From assembly GCF_038002765.1 (NCBI RefSeq), contig NZ_JBBODE010000002.1, positions 1,364,001 to 1,428,000 of the forward strand: 64,000 bases of DNA. The letters are read 5' to 3'. Origin of the DNA: Peribacillus sp. FSL H8-0477 (GTDB lineage: Bacteria; Bacillota; Bacilli; Bacillales; DSM-1321). A program made the position numbers and the translations under genes. Under the pieces are notes generated by a model, which worked only from the letters and a program-made list of their open reading frames with translations, did not search any database and was not told the DNA's origin. Positions within the stretch are counted from its first letter, which is position 1, and every line of letters begins with the position of its first letter. Of this stretch, positions 8,903 through 17,261 are shown piece after piece.

Positions 8903-9685
8903 TTGGAGAACGGAAAGATTGTCTCAATAGAGGACCGCATCCCAAAACTGAAAGAAGTAAGGAAAAGAAAGGCTAATCGACGATTAACAATGTTACTCTT
9001 AGTATTTTTTGTTTTGATTGCTTGTATCCTGTATTTTCTTTCGCCGTTAAGTCATATTCGTTCAGTTGAGGTCGAAGGAAATCGGTATCTTTCATCCGCT
9101 CAAATCAGTAAAGCAAGCAAGCTGCGTAAGGATGCAAGCGTTTGGAACGTGGACAAAAAAGAAACGATTGCTAATGTAAAGTCATTGCCGGAAATAAAAA
9201 GTGTAAAAGTGAAGGTTAAATTGCCGAACTCAATCGTTATTGATGTAAAAGAACATACTCGTATGGCTTATTTAGTAAAAGCGGATCGGTTTTATCCAAT
9301 TATGGAGAATGGAAAAATTCTGGACAAACTCCAAAAAGGAGAGATTCCTGTTTATGCGCCTGTATTGCTTGGCTATCAAGAAGGGGAAGCATTAAATCTG
9401 CTTCTAGAACAATTAAACGATTTGCCGGAAGCGGTTCTTAATTCAATATCTGAAATCTATTCTGAGCCAACCAAAACGGATAAATATCATATAACGATGT
9501 TTATGAATGATGGATTCGAGGTAAGTGCCACGACAAGAACATTGTCAGAAAAACTCGTTCATTATCCTTCAATTGTTGGTCAGCTTGATCCCAAAGTAAA
9601 AGGGGTGATTGACCTCGAAGTCGGTTCGTTTTTTAAAGCATACGAGCCTGTAGAGGATAAAAAAGAAAAAGACACTAAGCAATAA
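8903..9685 (+). CDS. divIB: Cell division protein DivIB (FtsQ family)
   Basis: Bitopic divisome protein that stabilises the FtsL/DivIC/PBP2B complex. It has 260 residues: a basic cytoplasmic N-terminus (SIEDRIPKLKEVRKRKANRR), one membrane segment (about residues 30-50), a POTRA domain starting at IRSVEVEGN, the beta domain and a charged K/E/D-rich C-terminal tail. The frame is open from 8801, but the first 34 codons translate a murB remnant. TTG 8903 has GAGGTG 7 bases upstream and gives the family N-terminus and length (263 in B. subtilis). With murG/murB gone, its upstream neighbour is spoVE behind a terminator, so its promoter must lie in the decayed region. Confidence 0.93.
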   Translation: MENGKIVSIEDRIPKLKEVRKRKANRRLTMLLLVFFVLIACILYFLSPLSHIRSVEVEGNRYLSSAQISKASKLRKDASVWNVDKKETIANVKSLPEIKSVKVKVKLPNSIVIDVKEHTRMAYLVKADRFYPIMENGKILDKLQKGEIPVYAPVLLGYQEGEALNLLLEQLNDLPEAVLNSISEIYSEPTKTDKYHITMFMNDGFEVSATTRTLSEKLVHYPSIVGQLDPKVKGVIDLEVGSFFKAYEPVEDKKEKDTKQ

Positions 9686-9717
9686 AAAATCGACTAAAAG
9701 CCGCTGGGAAAACGAAC

Positions 9718-10015
9718 TATTTATCCATAATCGGTATTTTTCTTTGACATCTTTTTCATTAGTAACTAGAGTAGGGTCTGAGGTTATCAGCAGGATTAAT
9801 CTGCATTTCTCGTTCATTTTCCGATATTTAGAGTTTAGGAGACCATAAGCCGATTTGAGCAGACAGACAAATAAAGCATTTTTTTACATCTCTGCCTAAA
9901 CTTTATCTTTGCTAGGTGTCTTTCTTGGTGTAGACTTATATTTAACTTGCATTCTGGGATTTGATGACAGTTATAGTCGTACATAACAGAAAGCTGACTA
10001 TCATTTGGAAATAAA
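9718..10015 (+). pseudogene. sbp: Decayed sbp (small basic protein, DUF1290)
   Basis: A nearly full-length remnant of the small membrane protein that precedes ftsA in Bacillus. Fragments are in order but in different frames: LSIIGIFL-stop-HLF (9721-9754, cf. LPIIGLFLGILFG), LVTRVGSEVISR (about 9758-9795, cf. LLTD..PEEYSRYL), a decayed ALDTLFGGIRAHL region (9820-9860), FFYI (about 9880), LSLLGVFLGVDLYL (9903-9944, the most conserved block of the family) and IVVHNRKLTIIWK (about 9972-10010, cf. IAVIRRNLLTKW). Start to LGVDLYL spans 191 bp against about 216 expected. At least two stops and several frameshifts make it non-functional. No space remains for ylxW/ylxX between divIB and this remnant. 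Confidence 0.87.
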
Positions 10016-10036
10016 CCAAAAAAATATTTAAAATTT

Positions 10037-10063
10037 AAAGGAAATTAGAAATGAATGGCGAAT
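10037..10063 (+). promoter_or_regulatory. Predicted sigma-H promoter of ftsAZ
   Basis: AAAGGAAAT (10037-10045), an 11-bp spacer and GGCGAAT (10057-10063) match the sigma-H consensus RNAGGAWWW-N11/12-RNNGAAT at every defined position. It lies 180 bp before ftsA and just after the sbp remnant. In B. subtilis one of the ftsAZ promoters is known to use sigma-H to raise FtsZ at the start of sporulation; this is the likely counterpart. A weak sigma-A candidate (TTGCCA 10159, 16 bp, TACATT 10181) lies nearer the gene. Confidence 0.7.
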
Positions 10064-10242
10064 TGAGTAAAGAAGTATACCGCTTATATAATAAACGTAT
10101 GACCAAATATATGTGAAGCTTGTATAAATCGGCCTTTCCTTCCTCTTGTTAAATTGGTTTGCCAATAAAGTTTATGTGGGTACATTAGTAGAATAATCGT
10201 TCAACCAGGTAAGAGTGTTAATTTAGAAGGAGGTGCCATGGA

Positions 10243-11541
10243 GTGAACAACAATGAAATATACGTAAGTCTTGACATCGGTACATCCAGTGTGAAAGTAA
10301 TCATTGGGGAAATGGTCAACGAAACACTAAATATAATCGGTGTAGGAAACGTTAAATCCGATGGGTTAAAAAAAGGTTCGATTGTCGACATAGATGAAAC
10401 TGTCCAGTCCATTCAACGTGCAGTTGAACAGGCAGAGAGAATGATTGGAATGGAAATAAGCAAAGTGGTCGTCGGTATCAGCGGAAATCATGTCACGCTT
10501 CAGCCGTGCCACGGTGTAGTAGCTGTATCGAGCGAAAATAAAGAGATCACACAAAATGATGTGCAGCGTGTCCGTGAAGCAGCAGAGCTAATTACCATTC
10601 CATCCGATCGGGAAATCATTGATGTGCTTCCTATTCATTATAAAGTGGATGAATTAGATGAAATTAATGATCCAAGAGGCATGATTGGTGTTCGTCTCGA
10701 AATGAGAGGAATCTTAATCACCGGCTTACGCACAATCTTACATAATACATTACGCTGTGTAGAAAAAGCAGGTCTTGAAATTACTGATATAGCGCTGCAG
10801 CCCCTGGCCGCTGGATCGTTGGTATTATCTAAAGATGAAAAAGAACTAGGAGTAGCGCTTCTGGATATTGGCGGAGGTTCAACTACACTTGCTGTTTTTG
10901 AACAAGGATATCTAAAGCATTCCTTAGTTATTCCAATCGGCGGTGAAACACTGACGAAGGATTTATCAATTGTTCTGCGTACTTCAACTGATGAAGCAGA
11001 GAAAATTAAAATTAAGCATGGTCATGCTTTTTATGATGATGCTTCTGAAGAAGATGTATTTAATATTCCAATTATCGGGAGTGACCAACAGCAGCCATGC
11101 AACCAGCTGATGCTCTCTGATATTATTGAAGCGAGAATGACCGAGATATTTGAAATGGTCATGGACGAGCTTCATAGACTCGGTTTCGAGGATATTCCAG
11201 GTGGTTTTGTTCTTACCGGTGGAGTAGTTAAAATGCCGGGTGTTTTAGAGCTTGCCCAGTATGTGTTCCAAAATAGAGTAAGAGCAGCAGAACCGAATTA
11301 TATCGGAGTTCGTGAACCACAATACACTACAGCGGTAGGTCTAATTAAGCATGCTTGCAAAAAAGCAAGAGCAGTGAACAGTCATTCAAAAACCCCAGTA
11401 GCTGCAGGTTCTGTTAAAGAAAAAAATGAGCAGCGCTCAACACAAAAACAAAATCAACAAGTAAAAGAACGTTCAGAGAAAAAACCGGTGGAAAAAGGTG
11501 AATCCAAATTCAAAAAAATCATGGGTTACTTTTTTGAATAG
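10243..11541 (+). CDS. ftsA: Cell division protein FtsA
   Basis: Actin-like ATPase that tethers FtsZ polymers to the membrane and recruits later division proteins. It has 432 residues, with the actin-family phosphate-binding motifs [10 protein letters not shown] near the N-terminus and [10 protein letters not shown] around residue 206, and the adenosine motif [12 protein letters not shown] around residue 322. A variable Q/K-rich linker leads to the C-terminal amphipathic membrane helix ([12 protein letters not shown]). The start is GTG with AGAAGGAGGTG upstream, which is strong. Only 38 bp separate it from ftsZ. Upstream genes have decayed, so expression depends on promoters in 10016-10242 and the sbp remnant. 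Confidence 0.96.
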   Translation: MNNNEIYVSLDIGTSSVKVIIGEMVNETLNIIGVGNVKSDGLKKGSIVDIDETVQSIQRAVEQAERMIGMEISKVVVGISGNHVTLQPCHGVVAVSSENKEITQNDVQRVREAAELITIPSDREIIDVLPIHYKVDELDEINDPRGMIGVRLEMRGILITGLRTILHNTLRCVEKAGLEITDIALQPLAAGSLVLSKDEKELGVALLDIGGGSTTLAVFEQGYLKHSLVIPIGGETLTKDLSIVLRTSTDEAEKIKIKHGHAFYDDASEEDVFNIPIIGSDQQQPCNQLMLSDIIEARMTEIFEMVMDELHRLGFEDIPGGFVLTGGVVKMPGVLELAQYVFQNRVRAAEPNYIGVREPQYTTAVGLIKHACKKARAVNSHSKTPVAAGSVKEKNEQRSTQKQNQQVKERSEKKPVEKGESKFKKIMGYFFE

Positions 11542-11579
11542 ATACGAAAATTGGATTACTGCCAAATAGGAGGATTAAC

Positions 11580-12719
11580 ATGTTAGAGTTTGATTCTAAT
11601 TTAGATTCATTAGCAACTATAAAAGTAATAGGGGTTGGCGGCGGAGGAAACAACGCGGTAAACCGAATGATTGAACATGGTGTTCAGGGAGTAGAGTTTA
11701 TTTCAGTTAACACCGATGCTCAAGCACTTAATCTATCAAAAGCTGAAATTAAGATGCAAATAGGCGGCAAGCTGACTCGTGGATTAGGAGCAGGTGCAAA
11801 TCCGGAAGTTGGGAAAAAGGCTGCAGAAGAAAGCAAAGAACAAATTGAAGAGGCTTTAAGAGGGTCGGATATGGTATTCGTTACTGCAGGTATGGGAGGC
11901 GGAACCGGAACAGGTGCTGCACCTGTCATTGCACAGATTGCTAAAGAAATCGGTGCTTTAACTGTTGGTGTTGTTACTCGACCATTTACCTTTGAAGGAC
12001 GTAAAAGAGCAACTTCAGCACAGGGCGGAATTTCAGCCATGAAAGAAGCTGTTGATACGTTAATTGTTATTCCAAACGACCGCTTACTTGAAATTGTTGA
12101 TAAGAGTACACCGATGCTTGAAGCATTCCGTGAAGCAGATAATGTTTTACGTCAAGGTGTACAAGGGATTTCCGATTTAATTGCTGTACCTGGTTTAATT
12201 AACCTTGATTTTGCCGATGTAAAAACCATCATGTCAAATAAGGGTTCAGCTTTAATGGGTATTGGGATCTCTTCTGGCGAAAACCGTGCTGCTGAAGCCG
12301 CTAAAAAAGCAATCTCAAGTCCGTTGCTTGAAACATCAATCGATGGCGCACAGGGCGTGCTGATGAACATCACTGGTGGAACAAACCTCAGTCTATTTGA
12401 AGTTCAAGAGGCGGCTGATATTGTAGCCATTGCATCTGATCAAGATGTAAATATGATTTTCGGATCTGTAATCAATGAGAACCTTAAGGATGAAATTGTT
12501 GTCACTGTTATTGCAACTGGCTTCAATGAAACAGAGGCTCCAAGACCAGCTCAAACCTCTCGTCCATCATATGGTCAGCCAAGACAAACAGCTGCTCCAG
12601 GTATCAAACGTGAAACAAAACGTGAAGAGCCTGTAGAACAGCCTGTAAAAAATACTAATCAAGCGGATGAAGCGTTGGATATTCCTGCTTTTCTTCGCAA
12701 CCGAAATAGACGTCGTTAA
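11580..12719 (+). CDS. ftsZ: Cell division protein FtsZ
   Basis: Tubulin-like GTPase that builds the Z ring. It has 379 residues: N-terminal [16 protein letters not shown], the tubulin signature [10 protein letters not shown] (about residues 104-113), the T7 loop region [13 protein letters not shown], a disordered P/Q/R-rich linker, and the C-terminal conserved peptide DIPAFLRNR with its basic tail, which binds FtsA and SepF. SepF is also encoded in this window. AGGAGG precedes the ATG. A strong terminator follows. Confidence 0.98.
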   Translation: MLEFDSNLDSLATIKVIGVGGGGNNAVNRMIEHGVQGVEFISVNTDAQALNLSKAEIKMQIGGKLTRGLGAGANPEVGKKAAEESKEQIEEALRGSDMVFVTAGMGGGTGTGAAPVIAQIAKEIGALTVGVVTRPFTFEGRKRATSAQGGISAMKEAVDTLIVIPNDRLLEIVDKSTPMLEAFREADNVLRQGVQGISDLIAVPGLINLDFADVKTIMSNKGSALMGIGISSGENRAAEAAKKAISSPLLETSIDGAQGVLMNITGGTNLSLFEVQEAADIVAIASDQDVNMIFGSVINENLKDEIVVTVIATGFNETEAPRPAQTSRPSYGQPRQTAAPGIKRETKREEPVEQPVKNTNQADEALDIPAFLRNRNRRR

Positions 12720-12730
12720 ATCTAAGAAAA

Positions 12731-12760
12731 AAAGGACCGCGGAAGCGGTTCTTTTTTTTG
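12731..12760 (+). terminator. Terminator after ftsZ
   Basis: The short GC-rich stem AGGACCGC / GCGGTTCT is followed by eight T residues. It separates ftsAZ from the spoIIG operon; the bpr protease genes found here in B. subtilis are absent. Confidence 0.85.
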
Positions 12761-12834
12761 TGTTTTTTACTGATAAATTTTTCTACAAAATAGCATAAAA
12801 AGACAGAAAAACTCTTCTAGAATGGATACAAAAA

Positions 12835-12868
12835 GTGACAGACTTACCATGTCTATGTAGGGTATACT
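12835..12868 (+). promoter_or_regulatory. Spo0A-type spoIIG promoter with 22-bp spacer
   Basis: The -35 GTGACA (12835-12840) and -10 TATACT (12863-12868) are separated by exactly 22 bp. This abnormal spacing is the known hallmark of the B. subtilis spoIIG promoter, which sigma-A RNA polymerase uses only with phosphorylated Spo0A. Upstream, TTCTACAAAA (12781) and AAGACAGAAA (about 12801) resemble degenerate Spo0A boxes in reverse orientation; those two are tentative. Confidence 0.7.
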
Positions 12869-12909
12869 TTTGGCTAACAGATAAGAAAGGTGCAGGGAGG
12901 GGGAGTTGC

Positions 12910-13833
12910 TTGACTTTATATTTGGATGTCATTTGGCTGTTAAATTGGCTCTTTGACTGCTTGCTTCTTAGCTGGACTTCAGTCATTTTGAAAATGAAGG
13001 TCCCACTTTGGAGAATAGCTTTAGGCGGACTTCTTGGATCCATGATTATCTTACTGGCTTTTACACCCTATAGCGAACTTGCCGATCAAGTACCAATAAA
13101 ATTACTGTTTTCTGTTGTAATGGTCGTGGCTGTATTTGGATTTAGCAGATGGATGACATTCATTAAACGTTTAGCCTGCCTTTATTTCATTACTTTTTTA
13201 TCCGGCGGTATATTACTAGGGCTGCATTTCTTATTTGAATATAAAATTGTTTCTGAGAGCCCGAATAGGTATGCAGGAATTAACGCATATGGCGATCCGA
13301 TGAGCTGGGTTTTTGTTTTAATTGGTTTTCCAATCGCCTGGCAATTTTCGAGGCGTACTCTAACAAGCATAGAAATGAATACCCTATCTTTTGATCAAAT
13401 AGTAGAAGTAACGATAAAAATTGATTTCTTTGAATGTACATTAGCTGGTTTTATTGATAGTGGAAACCAATTATACGATCCCATTACCCGTTCTCCCGTG
13501 ATGATTGTTTCACTTTGGGGTGCGGAAGACTCGGTACCTCCTGATATGCTAAAACTTTTTAAAGAGGACAGCTTCCACTTGAACGGTCACGATCAAGAAT
13601 ATACCTGGTCCAATCGAATACGGATTATTCCGTGTAAAGTAGTTGGCAAAGACCATCAGCTGCTAACCGCTATAAAGCCTGACTCAATACGTATCAAGCA
13701 CAAAAATGCTCAATTTGAGGTAGAGAGAGGGTTCATTTCATTTACCCTTCAACAGTTGTCACCTGATAATCGTTACCAATGTATTGTACATCCTAAGATG
13801 CTGTCTGGAGTTCCTACCCTGCATGTATCCTAA
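12910..13833 (+). CDS. spoIIGA: Pro-sigma-E processing peptidase SpoIIGA
   Basis: Membrane-anchored aspartic protease that removes the pro-sequence of sigma-E in the mother cell. It has 307 residues: about five N-terminal membrane segments (to about residue 150), then a cytoplasmic aspartic protease-like domain with the catalytic motif GFIDSGNQLYDP and the C-terminal HPKML-SG segment. The frame is open from 12835, but TTG 12910 follows GGGAGGGGGAG and gives the family start (LYLDVIWLLN). The longer start would also overlap the promoter. sigE follows after 61 bp. Confidence 0.94.
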   Translation: MTLYLDVIWLLNWLFDCLLLSWTSVILKMKVPLWRIALGGLLGSMIILLAFTPYSELADQVPIKLLFSVVMVVAVFGFSRWMTFIKRLACLYFITFLSGGILLGLHFLFEYKIVSESPNRYAGINAYGDPMSWVFVLIGFPIAWQFSRRTLTSIEMNTLSFDQIVEVTIKIDFFECTLAGFIDSGNQLYDPITRSPVMIVSLWGAEDSVPPDMLKLFKEDSFHLNGHDQEYTWSNRIRIIPCKVVGKDHQLLTAIKPDSIRIKHKNAQFEVERGFISFTLQQLSPDNRYQCIVHPKMLSGVPTLHVS

Positions 13834-13894
13834 AAAAACAACACATTAAAGGAATCATACTCATTAAGAATAAAAAATAGAAGGGAGAATCATT

Positions 13895-14614
13895 TTGAAA
13901 AAATTTATTCTTCGTCTCACGTATTATTGGTATAAAATATTGTTTAAATTAGGCCTGAAATCAGATGAAGTTTTTTACATAGGAGGTAGTGAAGCCCTGC
14001 CTCCGCCGCTGACAAAGGAAGAGGAAGAAGTGTTAATCAACAAACTTCCCAAAGGGGATGAAACTGCTCGGGCAATGCTGATTGAACGAAATTTACGTCT
14101 TGTTGTTTATATTGCGAGAAAGTTCGAAAACACTGGAATTAATATTGAAGATTTAATTAGTATTGGTACGATTGGCTTAATTAAAGCGGTCAATACCTTT
14201 AATCCTGAGAAGAAGATTAAGCTTGCTACGTATGCTTCTAGATGTATTGAAAATGAAATACTCATGTATCTTCGAAGAAATAATAAAATCAGGTCCGAAG
14301 TTTCATTTGATGAGCCGCTTAATATCGATTGGGATGGGAATGAATTGCTGCTTTCGGATGTCCTTGGTACGGATGATGATATCATTACGAAAGATCTTGA
14401 AGCGAATGTAGATCGTAAATTATTATCTAAAGCGCTAACACAGCTTTCAGACCGAGAAAAACAAATAATGGAACTGCGTTTTGGTTTGGCCGGTGAGGAA
14501 GAAAAAACACAAAAGGATGTAGCAGATATGCTTGGGATTTCGCAATCTTATATTTCACGTCTAGAAAAACGGATTATTAAAAGATTACGAAAAGAATTTA
14601 ATAAAATGGTTTAA
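13895..14614 (+). CDS. sigE: RNA polymerase sigma-E factor (pro-form), early mother cell
   Basis: First mother-cell-specific sigma factor of sporulation. It has 239 residues, identical in length to B. subtilis pro-sigma-E. The N-terminal ~27-29 residues form the inhibitory pro-sequence that SpoIIGA removes (just before the [12 protein letters not shown] region). Region 2 ([48 protein letters not shown]) and region 4 with its helix-turn-helix ([20 protein letters not shown]) are complete. The TTG start has AAGGGAG 8 bases upstream. It is co-transcribed with spoIIGA; sigG follows in the same direction with no terminator between, so readthrough into sigG is possible. Confidence 0.97.
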   Translation: MKKFILRLTYYWYKILFKLGLKSDEVFYIGGSEALPPPLTKEEEEVLINKLPKGDETARAMLIERNLRLVVYIARKFENTGINIEDLISIGTIGLIKAVNTFNPEKKIKLATYASRCIENEILMYLRRNNKIRSEVSFDEPLNIDWDGNELLLSDVLGTDDDIITKDLEANVDRKLLSKALTQLSDREKQIMELRFGLAGEEEKTQKDVADMLGISQSYISRLEKRIIKRLRKEFNKMV

Positions 14615-14698
14615 ATTTTTCACATATGAAAATCTTGTCGGCTCTAGGATTTGTTCTCTAACTACTTAAAAATGAAGTTTTTAATCCGACAGGCAAGT

Positions 14699-14727
14699 GC
14701 ATATTTTTTCCTTCCAGGGAGATACTG
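14699..14727 (+). promoter_or_regulatory. Predicted sigma-F-type promoter of sigG
   Basis: GCATA (14699-14703) fits the sigma-F -35 GYWTA, and GGAGATACTG (14718-14727) matches the -10 GGNRANANTW at all but the last position, with a 14-bp spacer (about 15 is usual). It lies 38-66 bp before the sigG start. In B. subtilis spoIIIG/sigG is transcribed by sigma-F in the forespore. Confidence 0.55.
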
Positions 14728-14742
14728 TTTTTTGTACAGCAG

Positions 14743-14755
14743 CTCCTGTGAGGAG
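14743..14755 (+). promoter_or_regulatory. Leader hairpin covering the sigG ribosome binding site
   Basis: CTCCT (14743-14747), loop GTG, AGGAG (14751-14755) can fold into a five-pair hairpin that hides the AGGAGGG ribosome binding site of sigG (14751-14757). With the TTG start this should lower translation. Translation tuning of sigG by a leader hairpin and weak start is known in B. subtilis. Confidence 0.55.
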
Positions 14756-14764
14756 GGAATTAAC

Positions 14765-15544
14765 TTGTCTCGAAATAAAGTTGAGATTTGTGGAGTAGAC
14801 ACATCGAAATTGCCCGTTTTAAAGAATGATGAAATGAGAAAACTTTTTAAAGAAATGCAAGAAGGCGATAAATACGCTAGAGAAACACTGGTCAATGGCA
14901 ATTTAAGACTCGTATTAAGTGTGATTCAGCGCTTTAATAATCGAGGAGAGTATGTAGATGATCTATTTCAGGTGGGCTGTATAGGATTGATGAAATCGAT
15001 TGATAATTTTGATTTAGGGCAAAATGTTAAATTTTCAACGTATGCAGTTCCAATGATTATAGGAGAAATCAGAAGGTATTTACGCGATAATAATCCTATC
15101 CGTGTCTCTCGTTCTTTAAGGGATATCGCCTATAAGGCTTTACAGGTTAAAGAAAAACTAATGAGCAGAACATTGAGGGAACCGACAGCACAAGAGATTG
15201 CTAAGGAGCTTGGCGTAAGTCATGAAGAAATTGTGTTCGCTCTTGATGCCATACAAGATCCAGTATCGTTGTTTGAACCGATTTATAATGATGGCGGCGA
15301 TCCAATCTATGTGCTTGATCAATTAAGCGATGAAAAAAATAAAGACAGTCAGTGGATTGATGAAATTGCCTTGAATGAGGGGATGCGTCGACTTAATGAA
15401 CGAGAAAAAATGATACTTAAAAAGAGGTTCTTCCAAGGAAAAACCCAAATGGAAGTGGCTGATGAAATTGGGATTTCTCAGGCGCAGGTTTCGAGATTAG
15501 AAAAAGCTGCGATTCGTCAGATGAATAAAAATATCCAGCATTGA
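14765..15544 (+). CDS. sigG: RNA polymerase sigma-G factor, late forespore
   Basis: Late forespore-specific sigma factor of sporulation. It has 259 residues, with N-terminal SRNKVEICGVDTSKLPVL (region that binds anti-sigma partners), region 2 (NLRLVLSVIQRFNNRGEYVD, GCIGLMKSIDNFD), region 3 and region 4 helix-turn-helix (MEVADEIGISQAQVSRLEKAA). The frame is open from 14651, but that start would include the promoter; TTG 14765 has AGGAGGG 8 bases upstream and gives the family N-terminus. A terminator follows. Confidence 0.96.
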   Translation: MSRNKVEICGVDTSKLPVLKNDEMRKLFKEMQEGDKYARETLVNGNLRLVLSVIQRFNNRGEYVDDLFQVGCIGLMKSIDNFDLGQNVKFSTYAVPMIIGEIRRYLRDNNPIRVSRSLRDIAYKALQVKEKLMSRTLREPTAQEIAKELGVSHEEIVFALDAIQDPVSLFEPIYNDGGDPIYVLDQLSDEKNKDSQWIDEIALNEGMRRLNEREKMILKKRFFQGKTQMEVADEIGISQAQVSRLEKAAIRQMNKNIQH

Positions 15545-15551
15545 TAAAGGG

Positions 15552-15579
15552 AAAGGCATCCAAATGGATGCCTTTTTTA
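15552..15579 (+). terminator. Terminator after sigG
   Basis: The stem AAAGGCATCC / GGATGCCTTT with a T run ends the sporulation block. The ylmC gene that often follows in relatives is absent; 15580-15741 shows no remnant I can recognise. Confidence 0.85.
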
Positions 15580-15741
15580 TGTTCTTTATTATTGATACTC
15601 TTCTGTGTTCGTAATTATGAAAGATTTTGTAAAACCCTCATGGCAATTGCCTATCTGTCATATCATTTAAGTAACAAGGAATGTAAGAAGGATTTTAAAA
15701 GGGTTTATGGTACACTAGAAAAAAACAATGAGGTAGGTACT

Positions 15742-16563
15742 ATGAAAGAACCCTTTAGTAAGAAAGAAGATCAATATCTTATATTAGAAAACTGGGCTAA
15801 ACTAGATCCGCGATTAATTGCCGGAGTTACGACAAAAAACGGCGGCGTAAGCATAGGTGACTTTCAACAGCTTAACACAGCATTTCATGTAAATGATGCT
15901 GAATCGGTTGTTGTAGAAAATCGAGAAATATTATCAAAAAAACTTGAAATACCGCTTACAGATTGGGTGGGGGCAGAACAGACACATGAAACACATATTG
16001 AAAAGATTACAAGCCTACATAGGGGCGCTGGGTCAAGTGACTATGAGTCAGCCTTAAAGGCTACGGATGGCATGTATACCGATAAACGTCAGCTGTTATT
16101 AACGCTCTGCTTTGCTGACTGTGTCCCCCTATATTTCTATGCACCAAAGGGTGGAATGATTGGTACAGCACATGCAGGGTGGAAAGGAACAGTGGCTGGA
16201 ATAGGTTCGAAAATGGTGGGATTATGGAAAAAAGAAGGGATTGATCCAAAGCAAATATATGCTGTAATTGGGCCGTCAATCTGCAGGAAATGTTATGTCG
16301 TAGACGACAAAGTTATTAATCTGGTGCAGAAATTGCTGGAAGAAACTGACGAAAAGCCATATAATTTAATTAGTGAGGGACAATACCAATTAGACTTAAA
16401 ACAACTTAATGCTCAAATTCTAGAAAAATCTGGTGTTCCAAAGAATAATATTGAGATTTCAGCCTTATGTACAAGCTGTGAATCGGATTTGTTTTTTTCA
16501 CATCGTCGTGATTCTGGAAAAACAGGCCGGATTTTAAGCTTTATCGGCTGGAAGGAGGATTAA
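15742..16563 (+). CDS. ylmD: Purine nucleoside phosphorylase YlmD (YfiH/LACC1 family)
   Basis: Cytoplasmic zinc enzyme of the family once called multicopper polyphenol oxidases, now known to cleave or deaminate adenosine and related nucleosides. It has 273 residues. The metal-binding and catalytic histidines and cysteine appear in AEQTHETH, LCFADCVPLYFY and GTAHAGWKGT; the C-terminal CTSCESDLFFSHRRD segment is also typical. The frame is open from 15541 through the sigG terminator, which cannot be coding; ATG 15742 follows GAGGTAGGT. The aggaggatt at its 3' end serves ylmE 8 bp later. Confidence 0.9.
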   Translation: MKEPFSKKEDQYLILENWAKLDPRLIAGVTTKNGGVSIGDFQQLNTAFHVNDAESVVVENREILSKKLEIPLTDWVGAEQTHETHIEKITSLHRGAGSSDYESALKATDGMYTDKRQLLLTLCFADCVPLYFYAPKGGMIGTAHAGWKGTVAGIGSKMVGLWKKEGIDPKQIYAVIGPSICRKCYVVDDKVINLVQKLLEETDEKPYNLISEGQYQLDLKQLNAQILEKSGVPKNNIEISALCTSCESDLFFSHRRDSGKTGRILSFIGWKED

Positions 16564-16571
16564 TTACAACA

Positions 16572-17249
16572 GTGAAGGTTACAGAAAATCTACAACGCAT
16601 TGAAGAAAATATCCTGCAGGCCTGTCGGAGAAGCGGCCGGAATCGTCAAGAAGTAAGAGTAATTGCGGTGACTAAGTATGTGTCGATTGAACGTGCTGCT
16701 GAAGCACTTAAGGCAGGAATTTTCGACTTAGGTGAAAATAGGGATGAAGGATTACTTGCAAAATTCGAGGTTTTGAAGGACAAGCCTGTATGGCATTATA
16801 TAGGGTCACTCCAGACTAGAAAAGTGCGAAATATTATTGATAAGGTAACTTATATCCATTCTTTAGACCGGTTATCGTTAGCTGATGAAATCCAAAAGAG
16901 AGCCTTAGCTCCCGTAAATTGTTTGGTACAAGTGAATGTTTCCGGTGAGGAGTCTAAACATGGTCTTGCTCCAGAAGCTGTCCTTGACTTTGTAAGAAGT
17001 GCAGCAGCGCTTGAAAAGATTACGATAGCAGGCTTAATGACAATGGCTCCATTCACAGATGATGAAAACGTCATCAGAAACTGTTTTAAACAATTAAGAG
17101 ATCTTCAATCAGAAATTCAACAGGAACAAATTGAAGGGGCACCCTGTTTAGAACTTTCAATGGGAATGTCCAATGATTATGAAATAGCCATAGAGGAAGG
17201 CGCAACGATGATCCGCATAGGAACCGCATTAGTTGGCGAAGATTCTTAA
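16572..17249 (+). CDS. ylmE: PLP-binding protein YlmE (YggS/PLPBP family)
   Basis: Pyridoxal 5'-phosphate-binding protein with an alanine-racemase-like TIM barrel and no known enzymatic activity, involved in PLP homeostasis. It has 225 residues. The PLP lysine lies in AVTKYVS near residue 35; GENRDE, HYIGSLQTRK, GLMTMAPF and ELSMGMSNDYEIAIEEGATMIRIG are family motifs. The start is GTG 16572, with AAGGAGG inside the end of ylmD (spacing 12). It forms a tight operon with sepF, 12 bp downstream. Confidence 0.92.
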   Translation: MKVTENLQRIEENILQACRRSGRNRQEVRVIAVTKYVSIERAAEALKAGIFDLGENRDEGLLAKFEVLKDKPVWHYIGSLQTRKVRNIIDKVTYIHSLDRLSLADEIQKRALAPVNCLVQVNVSGEESKHGLAPEAVLDFVRSAAALEKITIAGLMTMAPFTDDENVIRNCFKQLRDLQSEIQQEQIEGAPCLELSMGMSNDYEIAIEEGATMIRIGTALVGEDS

Positions 17250-17261
17250 GGAGGAAAAGAT

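Noticed and set aside
14651-14764. 38-codon N-terminal extension of sigma-G
   Set aside because: It would translate the promoter and leader hairpin; known sigma-G proteins start at SRNKVEICG.
15541-15741. 67-codon N-terminal extension of YlmD
   Set aside because: It runs through the sigG terminator, and ATG 15742 has a proper ribosome binding site.
15580-15741. Possible ylmC fossil between sigG and ylmD
   Set aside because: I looked for PRC-barrel motifs in all frames and saw none; absence of ylmC is only noted.
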